Source: Aeromicrobium sp. Root344 (GTDB lineage: Bacteria; Actinomycetota; Actinomycetes; Propionibacteriales; Nocardioidaceae). Taken from it: DNA of 40,904 nt. Position numbers and translations under genes: made by a program. Positions 8,455 through 16,714 of the stretch are shown in pieces. The stretch lies in assembly GCF_001425755.1 (NCBI RefSeq), contig NZ_LMDH01000001.1, positions 3,833,351 to 3,874,254 on the forward strand, given 5' to 3'. Under the pieces are notes generated by a model, which was given only the letters and a program-made list of their open reading frames with translations, was not told the origin of the DNA and did no database searches. Positions within the stretch are counted from its first letter, which is position 1, and each line of letters starts with the position of its first letter.

Positions 8455-9612
8455 TCAGTCCTCCTCGATGCCGGCTTTGGCGTCCTGGCTGGCGTCGAGC
8501 AGGAAGGCGTACTCGGGCCGCCACGAGACATCGACCTTGGTGCCGACCGGCAGCATGCGTCGTGCGCCGGTGTTCTGCTCGAACACCATGAGCTCCTGGC
8601 CCCACGGCATCTTGACCATGTACTGCGTGCTCACGCCGACGAAGCTGACATCCGTGATGAACCCGCCGGTGATGACGTCACCCGGCGCGTCGATCGGCTG
8701 CCCGGCCTCGGCGATGAGCACCTTCTCCGGACGGATCCCGAGCCAGCCCTTGCCGGACTCCGAGTGAGCCCGCTCGGCCGGGATCGACGCCACAGCGCCC
8801 TGCACCCGCACCTTGACCTGGCCGCCCTCGCGACCCTGGATCTCGGCCTCGATGAGGTTGGACTGGCCGAGGAAGTTCGCCACGAACGTGGTCGTCGGGT
8901 TCTCGTAGAGGTCGTTGGGCGCACCCATCTGCTCGATCACGCCCTGGTTCATGACCGCGATGGTGTCGGCCATCGTCATGGCCTCCTCCTGGTCGTGCGT
9001 CACGTGGACGAACGTCAGGCCGACCTCGGTCTGGATGCGCTTGAGCTCGAGCTGCATGCCGCGGCGCAGCTTGAGGTCCAACGCGCCGAGCGGCTCGTCG
9101 AGGAGCAGCACCTCGGGCTGGTTGATCAAGGCGCGGGCCAGGGCGACCCGTTGCTGCTGGCCACCCGACATCTGGGCCGGCTTCTTGTGCGCCTGCGAAG
9201 TCAGCTCGACGAGCTCGAGCATGTCGGCGACCTGCTGGCCGACGTTCTTCACACCGCGACGCTCCAGGCCGAAGGCCACGTTCTTGGAGATGTTGAGGTG
9301 CGGGAACAGCGCGTAGTTCTGGAACACCGTGTTGACCGGCCGCTTGTAGGGCTTCGCGTACGTGATCTCGGTGTCGCCGAGGTGGATCGTGCCGGAGGTC
9401 GGGGTCTCGAGGCCGGCCACCATGCGAAGGGTCGTGGTCTTGCCGCAGCCCGACGGGCCGAGCAGGGCGAAGAACGATCCCTGTGGCACGACGAGGTCGA
9501 GTGACTTCACTGCGGTGAACGCGGCGTACTCCTTGGTCAGTCCGCTCAGCCGGAGGTCACGCGATCCGCTGGCGGATCGGTCCGTGGTCGTTGACTCATG
9601 AAGCTGTGACAC
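8455..9612 (-). CDS. potA: Spermidine/putrescine ABC transporter ATP-binding protein (PotA-like)
   Basis: This 385-residue ATPase has Walker [10 protein letters not shown] (52-60), a Q-loop in VFQNYALFP, the signature MSGGQQQRV (148-156), Walker [13 protein letters not shown] (168-179) and the switch His in VTHDQEEAM. The C-terminal third is a TOBE-type regulatory domain ([10 protein letters not shown]). The GTG start at 9612 is supported by AAGGGG about ten bases upstream, and the gene overlaps the end of the binding-protein gene by 17 bases, suggesting coupling. It powers the two adjacent permeases. Confidence 0.93.
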   Translation of the reverse strand: MSQLHESTTTDRSASGSRDLRLSGLTKEYAAFTAVKSLDLVVPQGSFFALLGPSGCGKTTTLRMVAGLETPTSGTIHLGDTEITYAKPYKRPVNTVFQNYALFPHLNISKNVAFGLERRGVKNVGQQVADMLELVELTSQAHKKPAQMSGGQQQRVALARALINQPEVLLLDEPLGALDLKLRRGMQLELKRIQTEVGLTFVHVTHDQEEAMTMADTIAVMNQGVIEQMGAPNDLYENPTTTFVANFLGQSNLIEAEIQGREGGQVKVRVQGAVASIPAERAHSESGKGWLGIRPEKVLIAEAGQPIDAPGDVITGGFITDVSFVGVSTQYMVKMPWGQELMVFEQNTGARRMLPVGTKVDVSWRPEYAFLLDASQDAKAGIEED

Positions 9613-10759
9613 TGGAAAAATCCCCTTCGTAGGTGCGCGCCTTGGCCTCGTCGAGAGCCATGAAGCCGTGGGTCTGGGACAGCGTCTTCTCCGTGGGGAA
9701 GATCAGCTCGTTGTGGACGTTCTCGGGATTGACCTTCTCCATCGCCTCTTGAGCCCCCTTCACCGGGCAGATGTAGCTGTTGTAGTTGGCGAGCTTCGCG
9801 CCGACCTCGGGCTCGTAGTAGTAGTTGATCCACTCTTCGGCGTTGTCCTTGTGGGTCGCGAGGTTGGGGATCAGCATGTTGTCGGCCCAGATCATGATCC
9901 CCTCCTCCGGCGGGATCCAGACGAGGTTGTCGTCGCCCGCGTTCGCGATGTCACCCGACCACGCCTCGGCCGCGAGCACGTTGCCCGATGCCAGGTCCTG
10001 GACGTAGTCGTTGCCGGTGAAAGCCCTGAACTGCCCGTCGCCGTCGGCCTTCTTGAGCCGTTCCATCGCCTGCTCCCACTGGGCGTCGGTGAAGTCCGAC
10101 GGATCGGCACCCTCGAGCAGGAGCATGAACCCCATCGTGTCCCGCATCTCGGTCAGCAACGTGACGCGGCCCTTGAGATCCTTGCGGGTCAGCAGGTCGC
10201 TGAACGACTTGACCTCGCCGACCTTCTTCTTGTTGTACGCGATGCCGGTCAGTCCGCTCTGCCACGGTGCGGAGTATTCACGCTTCTTGTCCCAGCCCGG
10301 CGACTTCAGCGAGTCGATGATGTTGGCGTGCAGGTTGGGCACCTTGGAGGCATCGAGCTTCTGGATCCAGCCGACCTGGATCATCTTCGCGGCCATCCAG
10401 TCCGTCAGTGCGAACAAGTCGCGCTTCGACGAGCTGCACGAGCCCAGCTGGTTGGCGACCTTCGCGAAGAACTCGTTGTTGTCGTTGACGTCGGCGGTGT
10501 AGTCGACCTTGATCCCGGTGTCCTTCTCGAACTGGGTCAACGTCGAGACGTACTTCTTGTCGTCCTCGTCGATGTATTCGGGCCAGTTGGAGAAGATCAT
10601 CCGCTTGTCAGTCGCCGAGACGTCCTTGGCCTGGCAGTCCGCGGGGTTCTGCTTGCGGTCGGGGGTGTTGAAGCCCCACTTGAGAGCCGCTGCGCTCACC
10701 CCCAGTGCGGCGACGCCGGCCGAGCCTTTGAGCAGAGTTCGTCGTTCCAGTTCAGCCAT
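9596..10759 (-). CDS. potD: Polyamine ABC transporter substrate-binding protein (PotD-like), Tat-type signal
   Basis: The ATG at 10759 was chosen because it has a GA-rich ribosome site (GAGGGTGGGA) and starts directly with a Tat signal: MAELERRTLLKG followed by a hydrophobic stretch. A longer frame to 10837 would run into the promoter. The protein has 387 residues. The mature part contains IFSNWPEYIDEDD, matching the first strand of PotD/PotF binding proteins, and a C-terminal helical region. A Cys in NPADC lies after the signal but lacks a good lipobox, so lipid anchoring is uncertain. It would capture polyamine outside the membrane and deliver it to the permeases. Confidence 0.9.
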   Translation of the reverse strand: MAELERRTLLKGSAGVAALGVSAAALKWGFNTPDRKQNPADCQAKDVSATDKRMIFSNWPEYIDEDDKKYVSTLTQFEKDTGIKVDYTADVNDNNEFFAKVANQLGSCSSSKRDLFALTDWMAAKMIQVGWIQKLDASKVPNLHANIIDSLKSPGWDKKREYSAPWQSGLTGIAYNKKKVGEVKSFSDLLTRKDLKGRVTLLTEMRDTMGFMLLLEGADPSDFTDAQWEQAMERLKKADGDGQFRAFTGNDYVQDLASGNVLAAEAWSGDIANAGDDNLVWIPPEEGIMIWADNMLIPNLATHKDNAEEWINYYYEPEVGAKLANYNSYICPVKGAQEAMEKVNPENVHNELIFPTEKTLSQTHGFMALDEAKARTYEGDFSSVTAS

Positions 10760-10789
10760 ATCCCACCCTCGCGATTGCCCTGACCACGA

Positions 10790-10858
10790 ATACTCGCAAG
10801 ATAATGGGGCCACGACAAGGGATTCCGGCGTAAACATCGTGTTTCGCTCCGGAAAGCG
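10790..10858 (-). promoter_or_regulatory. Candidate operator and promoter of the polyamine transporter operon
   Basis: Read on the minus strand, TTGTCG (10813-10818) and GAGTAT (10790-10795) are 17 bases apart and would start transcription about 24 bases before the binding-protein ATG. The segment 10814-10858 resembles the aminotransferase promoter block at 5106-5150, and ATCTTGCGA (10794-10802) is identical to 5163-5171. On the plus strand, operator-like GGGATTCCG (10819-10827) and CGGAAAGCG (10850-10858) are about three helical turns apart. Confidence 0.55.
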
Positions 10859-10881
10859 TCAAACTTTCGCGTGACGAGGGG

Positions 10882-10896
10882 CGACGGAATCCGTCG
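10882..10896. promoter_or_regulatory. 15-bp palindrome, candidate Lrp/AsnC operator
   Basis: CGACGGA-A-TCCGTCG is a perfect odd-centred palindrome ending 11 bases before the probable ATG of the Lrp gene. Its core CGGAATCCG recurs exactly at 5106-5114 in the other divergent region of the polyamine island. Lrp/AsnC proteins often bind short palindromes of this kind and autoregulate, so binding by the adjacent gene product is a reasonable inference. Confidence 0.55.
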
Positions 10897-10907
10897 TGTA
10901 CGGCACA

Positions 10908-11393
10908 ATGACCGACATGAGCGAGCGTAGACCGGAGGGCCGGGGGCAGAACCTCGACGACACCGCCAAGCAGATCATCGAGCTCTTGCAGGACGACGGA
11001 CGCCTCTCCTACTCGGCGATCGCCAAGCAGGTCGGGTTGTCCGAGGCCGCGGTCCGACATCGCGTGCAGAAGCTCATCGAGAGCGGCGTCATGCAGGTCG
11101 TCGCGGTGACCGATCCCATGCAGATGGGCTTCGCCCGTCAGGCAATGATCGGCGTCAAGGTCACCGGCAACGTGCGTGAGGTCGCCGCCGAGCTGGCCGC
11201 CATGGACAAGCTCGACTACGTCGTCATCACCACCGGCCGGTTCGACATCCTCGCCGAGATCGTCGCCGAGAGCGACGACGAGCTGCTGGAGGTCGTGTCG
11301 GAGCAGATCAGCGCGCTCGACCGGGTCGTCACGACCGAGACGTTCGTCTACCTGCGTCTCGAGAAGCAGACGTACGCCTGGGGTGTGCGTTAG
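10908..11393 (+). CDS. Lrp/AsnC-family transcriptional regulator
   Basis: This is an Lrp/AsnC protein of about 161 residues. An N-terminal winged helix-turn-helix (LDDTAKQIIELLQDDGRLSY, then IAKQVGLSEAAVRHRVQKLI) precedes a C-terminal RAM ligand-binding domain (MIGVKVTGNVREVAAELA through TTETFVYLRL). It is divergent from the polyamine transporter operon, and related palindromes lie upstream of both. It probably senses an amino acid or polyamine product. The start is uncertain: in-frame GTG at 10896 and ATGs at 10908 and 10917 all lack a good Shine-Dalgarno. 10908 was chosen because GTG 10896 would lie inside the palindrome. Confidence 0.9.
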   Translation: MTDMSERRPEGRGQNLDDTAKQIIELLQDDGRLSYSAIAKQVGLSEAAVRHRVQKLIESGVMQVVAVTDPMQMGFARQAMIGVKVTGNVREVAAELAAMDKLDYVVITTGRFDILAEIVAESDDELLEVVSEQISALDRVVTTETFVYLRLEKQTYAWGVR

Positions 11394-11431
11394 CAGCTCG
11401 TCCCGCTCGCTGGCGCTCGCTCGGCCCACGG

Positions 11432-11893
11432 TCAGCCAGAGGTGGTGATCGTCTCGCCTGCCTGCAACGCTCGGAAGATCTCGGGGTACGCCCCGCGCAT
11501 CAGCGCCTCGTAACCGTCGGGGTCGGTCGGCGGTGCCGGTGCTGGGTCCATGCGACCGGCGTGGATCAGCAGGTCCCAGGTCACCTCAGCGCCCGCGGTG
11601 TGCAGCACCGGCGGGAGGCCGACGAGCCGGTGCTCGACGTCATCCGCCGGAATCGCGCCCAGCCGAGCGAGGGCCAGCACGGCGACCACGAGCTCACGGC
11701 CGTGCGGGACGTCGAGCTGCAGGCCCGTGCCGGCGACGACGCCGACGTTGACCAGCGCGCCGGCGACCGACGCCGACTCGTGGAGCAGCTCGGCGTACGA
11801 CATCGTGCCGCGCTCGTCCTCGATCGCGAGTTTGTCGGCGAGCCCGTGGATCACGTGCTCGTCGAGCACCCGGTAGATCAGGCTGGCCATCAT
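11432..11893 (-). CDS. Short AMP-binding (acyl-CoA synthetase-like) N-terminal fragment protein
   Basis: The 153-residue product resembles only the first part of AMP-forming acyl-CoA synthetases: LADKLAIEDERGTMSYAELL, then HGRELVVAVLALARLGAIP. The P-loop, adenylation motifs and C-terminal lid are absent, so it should not adenylate on its own. Short actinobacterial proteins matching only the N-terminus of AMP-binding enzymes are known; membership of such a family here is a guess. Its start overlaps the crotonase stop by four bases (ATGA), so the two are coupled. It could be a decayed enzyme or a small partner protein. Confidence 0.6.
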   Translation of the reverse strand: MMASLIYRVLDEHVIHGLADKLAIEDERGTMSYAELLHESASVAGALVNVGVVAGTGLQLDVPHGRELVVAVLALARLGAIPADDVEHRLVGLPPVLHTAGAEVTWDLLIHAGRMDPAPAPPTDPDGYEALMRGAYPEIFRALQAGETITTSG

Positions 11894-12609
11894 CGCCCCT
11901 CGAACTTCGGCGTACGCTTCTCAGCCCGTGCCGCCGCGCCCTCGCGCACGTCGGCGCTGGCCCAGACCGCGTCGAAGCTCGCCTCGATCGCCGCATCGTC
12001 GTCGGTCGAGCCGTTGAGGATCAGCTTGTTGTGCGCCAGCGTCAGGGGTGCGAACTCGGCGATCTCGTGCGCCCACGCGATCGCGTCGTCGAGGGTGCCG
12101 GGTCGGTCCGCCAGCCCCATGCCGAGAGCCGTGTCGCGGTCGAAGGTCTCGGCGGCGAGCATCAGCCGCCGCGCCGGGCCCGCTCCCGCGATGGCCGACA
12201 GCGTACGGATCGTCCACGCGTCGACCGCGAGACCGTTACGGGCCGTCGGCACCCCGAACTTCGCCCGCTCGTCGGCGACCCTGAGGTCACATGCGATCGC
12301 CAGCTGGGTGCCGGCACCGATCGCCGGGCCGTTGAGGGCCGCGACGAGCGGTACGGGCAGCTTGGCCAGGTGGTGCAGCATGCCGTAGAGCGCGTCGAGG
12401 AACTCCGGACCGTACACCCCGCCGAGGTCGGCGCCAGAGCAGAACGCCGTGCCCTGTCCGGTGACGACGATGACCCGTGCACCCGAAGCGACCGCCTCGT
12501 CGACGGCCTCGTGGATCGCGCGGCAGAGCTCGAGGTTGAGCGCGTTGCGCCGGTCCTCGCGCTGGAGTTCGAGAACCGTGACAGGTCCGTCCGTGGTCAC
12601 ACCGAGCAT
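11890..12609 (-). CDS. Enoyl-CoA hydratase/isomerase (crotonase) family protein
   Basis: This 239-residue crotonase-fold protein has the oxyanion-hole segments GTAFCSGADLGG and NGPAIGAGTQLAIACDLR, which bind the acyl-CoA thioester carbonyl. Where true hydratases carry the first catalytic Glu (usually PEV/PEI after FG) it reads FGVPTARNGLAV, and the second Glu position also appears replaced, so hydration is doubtful. Other crotonase chemistry is possible. GAAGGAG precedes the ATG. It is coupled to the AMP-binding fragment and divergent from the phosphoesterase, with a CRP-like site between. Confidence 0.85.
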   Translation of the reverse strand: MLGVTTDGPVTVLELQREDRRNALNLELCRAIHEAVDEAVASGARVIVVTGQGTAFCSGADLGGVYGPEFLDALYGMLHHLAKLPVPLVAALNGPAIGAGTQLAIACDLRVADERAKFGVPTARNGLAVDAWTIRTLSAIAGAGPARRLMLAAETFDRDTALGMGLADRPGTLDDAIAWAHEIAEFAPLTLAHNKLILNGSTDDDAAIEASFDAVWASADVREGAAARAEKRTPKFEGR

Positions 12610-12689
12610 GGGTCTCCTTCAGGGTCTCGACCACGCTACCGGCCCCGATCGGCGGCGGCCCACCGTGCCCGCAACGCGGCTATATGACC

Positions 12690-12705
12690 TGTGAGTAACG
12701 TCACA
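12690..12705. promoter_or_regulatory. CRP/GlxR-type operator (TGTGA-N6-TCACA)
   Basis: TGTGA GTAACG TCACA is a perfect match to the CRP half-site consensus, inside a 22-bp inverted repeat (12687-12694 and 12701-12708). It ends 22 bases before the phosphoesterase ATG and its centre is about 88 bases upstream of the crotonase ATG. Actinobacterial cAMP receptor proteins (GlxR, Mycobacterium Crp) use this consensus. Repression of the phosphoesterase or activation of the crotonase are both possible. Confidence 0.65.
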
Positions 12706-12727
12706 GGTGCCGGATCGTTGTTGGTGC

Positions 12728-14464
12728 ATGGCTCTGTCTCGTCGCACGCTCATCCAGTCCAGCGTTGTCATCGGAGGGGCGGCGGCGCTGACCGATCTGT
12801 CGTTCTCCACCGCGGCGTGGGCCGTCACCGGTCAGCTCTCCCCGCAGCACACGACCCTCGACAGCAGGCTCGTGCGCGGCACGCCGGGCGCCGGCGGCTA
12901 CGCCCCGGTCATCGTGCAGTCGGGCGAGCCGCACCTGCTGCGCACCGACCTCGGCGGCACGGCGACCGACACACGTACGACCACGCGGACCCCGGTCCTC
13001 GCGTTCGCGCACATGACCGACGTGCACCTCGTGGATGCGCAGTCGCCGATGCGGCTGGAGTACGTCGACAGGTTCGAGGACAAGTACGCACCAAGTGATC
13101 CGGTCATCGGCCTGCTCAGCTCGAGCTACCGCGCCCACGAGATGCTCACGCTGCAGGTCGCCGAGGCCATGGTCCGCGCGATCAACAAGGTCAAGGCCGC
13201 GGCGCCGGTCAGCGGCACCCCGCTCGCGTTCGCGATCCAGACCGGCGACAACTCCGACAACTGCCAGCTCAACGAGTTCCGCTGGAACATCGACATCATG
13301 GACGGCGGCAAGCAGATCGTCCCCGACTCCGGGTTGAAGTCCAAGTACGAAGGCGTGTCCGACAACACGACGATCAACTACGACACCCACTACTGGCACC
13401 CGGACACGCCACCCAAGGGCAAGGCCCCCGACATCTACAAGTCGGTGTTCGGCTTCCCGCAGGTCCCGGGCCTGCTCGACGCCGCACGCAAGCCGTTCAT
13501 CTCCGAGGGCCTCAAGATGCCGTGGTACGCCGCGTTCGGCAACCATGACGGCCTGGTGCAGGGCAACTTCCCTCACACGTTGCCGCTGAGCCTGATCTCC
13601 ACGGGTGCCCTCAAGGTGACGACGGTGCCCCCTGGCGTGTCGCAGGCTGACCTGCTCAAGAGCATCTCGGGTGCCGATGCCGGTGCGCTGGTCAACGCCC
13701 TCAACCTCGATCTGCCGGTCCGGCTCGTCTCGCCCGACCTCAACCGGCGGCAAGTCACCCGCGGGCAGGTCGTCGACGAGCACTTCAAGACCACGGGCAC
13801 ACCCAAGGGACACGGGTTCACGGCCCAGAACCAGAAGGACAACACCGCCTACTACGCGTTCGACAAGGGCGACGTCCGCTGCATCGTGATGGACACCGTC
13901 AACCCCAACGGCTACGACACCGGCTCGATCGACGCGAAGCAGATGACCTGGCTCAAGACGCTGCTCGCGATGTCGAAGAACAAGTACGTCATGGTCTTCA
14001 GCCACCACACGTCCGAGACGATGGACAACGGGCTGGTCGTCACCGGGCTGGACCTCCAGCCCCGGGTGCTGGGACCCGAGGTCGTCGCGCTGCTGCTCGC
14101 CAATCCCAACGTCGTCGCATGGGTCAACGGCCACACGCACGAGAACCAGATCTGGGCGCGCACGCGACCGGACGGCAGCGGCGGGTTCTGGGAGATCAAC
14201 ACCGCGTCGCACATCGACTTCCCGCAGCAGTCCCGGCTCATCGAGCTCGTCGACAACCATGACGGCACGCTGTCGATCTTCACCACGATGGTCGACCATG
14301 CCGGACCGGCGGCCTACGGCGGTGTGCTCAACAATCCCGTGGCGCTGGCCGGCCTGGCCCGCGAGCTGGCGATGAACGATCCGCAGCAACGCACCTCGGG
14401 TCAGGAAGGCACGCCGACGGATCGCAACGTCGAGCTGCTGACCCCGAAGCCCGTGCTGGCCTAG
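12728..14464 (+). CDS. Tat-exported metallophosphoesterase (TIGR03767-like)
   Basis: This 578-residue calcineurin-like phosphoesterase starts at ATG 12728 with a Tat signal: SRRTLIQSS, a hydrophobic stretch and a likely signal peptidase site near STAAWA. Metal-binding motifs are all present in order: MTDVHLVD, TGDNSDN, FGNHDG, FSHHTSE and NGHTHEN. The protein is probably secreted or surface-exposed and hydrolyses a phosphoester, with substrate unknown. No strong Shine-Dalgarno is seen. A CRP-type palindrome lies immediately upstream, suggesting control by cAMP. It is convergent with rlmN, separated by a palindromic element. Confidence 0.88.
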   Translation: MALSRRTLIQSSVVIGGAAALTDLSFSTAAWAVTGQLSPQHTTLDSRLVRGTPGAGGYAPVIVQSGEPHLLRTDLGGTATDTRTTTRTPVLAFAHMTDVHLVDAQSPMRLEYVDRFEDKYAPSDPVIGLLSSSYRAHEMLTLQVAEAMVRAINKVKAAAPVSGTPLAFAIQTGDNSDNCQLNEFRWNIDIMDGGKQIVPDSGLKSKYEGVSDNTTINYDTHYWHPDTPPKGKAPDIYKSVFGFPQVPGLLDAARKPFISEGLKMPWYAAFGNHDGLVQGNFPHTLPLSLISTGALKVTTVPPGVSQADLLKSISGADAGALVNALNLDLPVRLVSPDLNRRQVTRGQVVDEHFKTTGTPKGHGFTAQNQKDNTAYYAFDKGDVRCIVMDTVNPNGYDTGSIDAKQMTWLKTLLAMSKNKYVMVFSHHTSETMDNGLVVTGLDLQPRVLGPEVVALLLANPNVVAWVNGHTHENQIWARTRPDGSGGFWEINTASHIDFPQQSRLIELVDNHDGTLSIFTTMVDHAGPAAYGGVLNNPVALAGLARELAMNDPQQRTSGQEGTPTDRNVELLTPKPVLA

Positions 14465-14537
14465 CCTCCCCGCGATTCGTGAAGCTGGAGGCGCTTCACG
14501 CGCGTTGAGACGCCTTCAACGTCACACATCGCGGAGG
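14465..14537. terminator. Palindromic element with two inner hairpins between convergent genes
   Basis: Outer arms near 14465-14476 and 14528-14537 pair (CCTC plus CGCGAT against ATCGCG plus GAGG, with a two-base bulge). Inside are GTGAAGC (14479-14485) with GCTTCAC (14493-14499), and GTTGAG (14504-14509) with TTCAAC (14515-14520, one G-U pair). The layout of one outer stem with two inner hairpins resembles the 6568-6690 element. It sits between the phosphoesterase and rlmN ends and is probably a bidirectional terminator. Confidence 0.55.
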
Positions 14538-14544
14538 TGCGGTG

Positions 14545-15672
14545 CTACTCCGCGGCGGCGAGCTGGCCGCAGGCGCCGTCGATGTCGCTGCCGCGCGTGT
14601 CGCGGACCGTCGTCGGGATGCCCTTGGCGATCAGCCGGCGGACGAACTCGCGCTCGTCCTCGGGCCGCGACGCGGTCCACATGGACCCCGGCGTCGGGTT
14701 GAGTGGGATCAGGTTGACGTGCACCCAGCCCCAGTCGCCGTACGACTGCAGGACGTCGCCCAGCAGGTCGGCGCGCCAGGCCTGGTCGTTGATGTCCTTG
14801 ATCATGGCGTACTCGATCGAGACGCGGCGCTTGGTCTTGTGGGCGTACTCCCACGCCGCCTCGACCGCCTCGTGCACCGACCAGCGGGTGTTGATCGGCA
14901 CGAGCTCGTTGCGCAGCTCGTCGTCGGGTGCGTGGAGCGACAGCGCGAGCGTGACGGGGATGCCCTCGTCGGCGAGCTGCTTCATGCGCGGCACGAGGCC
15001 GACGGTGCTGACCGTGATGTTGCGCGCTGACATGCCGAGGCCGTCGGGCGCGGGCGCCACCATGCGGCGTACGGCACCGATGACGGCCTTGTAGTTGGCC
15101 ATCGGCTCACCCATGCCCATGAACACGACGTTGGACAGCCGGCCGGGCCCGCCCGCGATCTCACCGCGGGCCATCTTGCCGGCCGCGTCCTGGACCTGGT
15201 CGACGATCTCTGCGCAGCTCATGTTGCGTTCGAGGCCACCCTGTCCGGTGGCGCAGAACGGGCACGCCATGCCGCAGCCGGCCTGGCTCGAGACGCAGAT
15301 CGTGGCGCGATCGGTGTAGCGCATCAGCACCGACTCGACGAGCGCTCCGTCGAACAGCTTCCAGAGCGACTTGACCGTGGCGCCCTTGTCGGCCTCCATG
15401 GTGCGCACGGGGTTGAGCAGCGTCGGCAACAGCTCGGCGACGATCCGGTCGCGACTCGCGGCCGGCAGGTCGGTCATGTTGGCCGGATCGCGCTCGAGGC
15501 GCGCGTAGTAGTGGTTGGCGACCTGCTTGACCCGGAACGCAGGCTCTCCCAGCGTCTCAGCGACAGCAGTACGCTCGTCGGCCGTCAGGTCGGCGAGATG
15601 CCGCGGTGGCTTGACGCGGCCGCGCTTCTGCTCGAAGACGAGCGGCAGCGGGTTCGGGTTGACGGAGGACAC
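14545..15672 (-). CDS. rlmN: Dual-specificity 23S rRNA/tRNA adenine-C2 methyltransferase RlmN
   Basis: This 375-residue radical-SAM enzyme methylates C2 of A2503 in 23S rRNA and A37 in some tRNAs. The CxxxCxxC cluster motif is CGMACPFC (C133, C137, C140), followed by the SAM-binding GMGEPM. The C-terminal DGACGQL carries the Cys (near 368) that forms the transient methyl adduct. [10 protein letters not shown] and [12 protein letters not shown] are hallmark segments. The start is a GTG at 15672. In many actinobacteria rlmN follows cdsA directly; here a three-gene cassette lies between them. Confidence 0.96.
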   Translation of the reverse strand: MSSVNPNPLPLVFEQKRGRVKPPRHLADLTADERTAVAETLGEPAFRVKQVANHYYARLERDPANMTDLPAASRDRIVAELLPTLLNPVRTMEADKGATVKSLWKLFDGALVESVLMRYTDRATICVSSQAGCGMACPFCATGQGGLERNMSCAEIVDQVQDAAGKMARGEIAGGPGRLSNVVFMGMGEPMANYKAVIGAVRRMVAPAPDGLGMSARNITVSTVGLVPRMKQLADEGIPVTLALSLHAPDDELRNELVPINTRWSVHEAVEAAWEYAHKTKRRVSIEYAMIKDINDQAWRADLLGDVLQSYGDWGWVHVNLIPLNPTPGSMWTASRPEDEREFVRRLIAKGIPTTVRDTRGSDIDGACGQLAAAE

Positions 15673-15717
15673 GCCCCCATTCTCGCATTCGGGCCCTGAC
15701 TTCCCCGAATCGCAGAG

Positions 15718-16701
15718 CTACGTCCGAGCGAGGCGCGCGACGAAGTCCAGCTTGTCGAGGACGGGCGGCGGGATCACGAACGGGTAGAGCGGGTCCTTGC
15801 CCATGCTGCGGTTGATCTGGTTGAGCGCGATGCTCAGTGGGACCCACACGCCGGTCACGAGATCGCGGAACGACGAGAACTGCTTGGGCGACGCGACCGT
15901 GGCCAGCCCGTACGCCGAGGCGGTCTCGACCGTGTCGCAGATGTGCAGGTAGTGCGCGAAGGTCTCGGCGAAGTCCTCCCACGGATGCATCGTGGCGTAC
16001 TGGCTGATGAACTCGTCCTGCCAGCCCGCTGGCGCGCCCTGGCTGTAGTGCCGGTCGACCGCCTCGGCGTAGCTGGCCCGTTCATCGCCGAACAGCTCGC
16101 GAAACGCCTCGAGCAGGTCGCCGGTGACCAGCTGTTGCCAGTAGAAGTGCCCGATCTCGTGGCGGAAGTGCCCCAGCATCGTGCGATAGGGCTCGTCCAT
16201 CGACACCCGCAGCTGCTCGCGGTGCACGTCGTTGCTCTCCGCGAGGTCGAGCGTGATGATGCCGTCGGCGTGGCCGATCGTCACCTTCTCGTTGACGCTC
16301 GAGAGCAGGTCGAACGCGAGACCCGTGTCCGGGTCGTCCCGCCGCGTCGGGACGGCGAAGCCGAGGTCGTCGAGCTCGACGATCAGGCGTCGCTTGGCGC
16401 TCTCGGCGATCGGATACTCCGACAACCCCTTGACGTCGTCGTCGGACGGCCGCGTGCGGGTGAGCCGGCAGCTGAAGCAGCGACCACCAGGAGCATCAGC
16501 CAGCCAGGTGCAGCCGGAGAGGCCTGAGTTGGCGCACACGTGCCACACCCGCCCGGACGCATCGACGTACTGCCCGTGCTCGTCGACCGGCACGATCGCC
16601 TTCTCGTCGCGGGAGAACCCGAGGCGGGTGCCGCACTGCACGCAGCTCGAGTTGCCGAAGTAGAGCGCGTTGCCGCAGACCCGGCAGGAGAAGGCCTTCA
16701 C
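15718..16701 (-). CDS. Zinc-ribbon putative metallopeptidase (Peptidase_Mx-like)
   Basis: This 327-residue protein has two N-terminal four-Cys zinc-binding modules (C6/C9/C20/C23 and C56/C64/C75/C78). A metallopeptidase domain follows with HEIGH at 181-185 and a downstream acidic DFAETFAHYLH that probably supplies the third ligand. This matches a family of predicted zinc-binding metallopeptidases often found beside transglutaminase-like and ATP-grasp/alpha-E genes. It starts at a GTG 13 bases after the transglutaminase gene. The likely role is cleaving or trimming the product of, or a substrate for, the neighbouring ligase. The activity is inferred, not known. Confidence 0.8.
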   Translation of the reverse strand: MKAFSCRVCGNALYFGNSSCVQCGTRLGFSRDEKAIVPVDEHGQYVDASGRVWHVCANSGLSGCTWLADAPGGRCFSCRLTRTRPSDDDVKGLSEYPIAESAKRRLIVELDDLGFAVPTRRDDPDTGLAFDLLSSVNEKVTIGHADGIITLDLAESNDVHREQLRVSMDEPYRTMLGHFRHEIGHFYWQQLVTGDLLEAFRELFGDERASYAEAVDRHYSQGAPAGWQDEFISQYATMHPWEDFAETFAHYLHICDTVETASAYGLATVASPKQFSSFRDLVTGVWVPLSIALNQINRSMGKDPLYPFVIPPPVLDKLDFVARLART

Positions 16702-16714
16702 ACCCTCAATCCTG

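Noticed and set aside
12701..14389. A 562-codon minus-strand frame opposite the phosphoesterase
   Set aside because: The plus-strand protein has all metallophosphoesterase motifs and a Tat signal; the antisense frame has Arg/Val/Asp-rich composition typical of a shadow.
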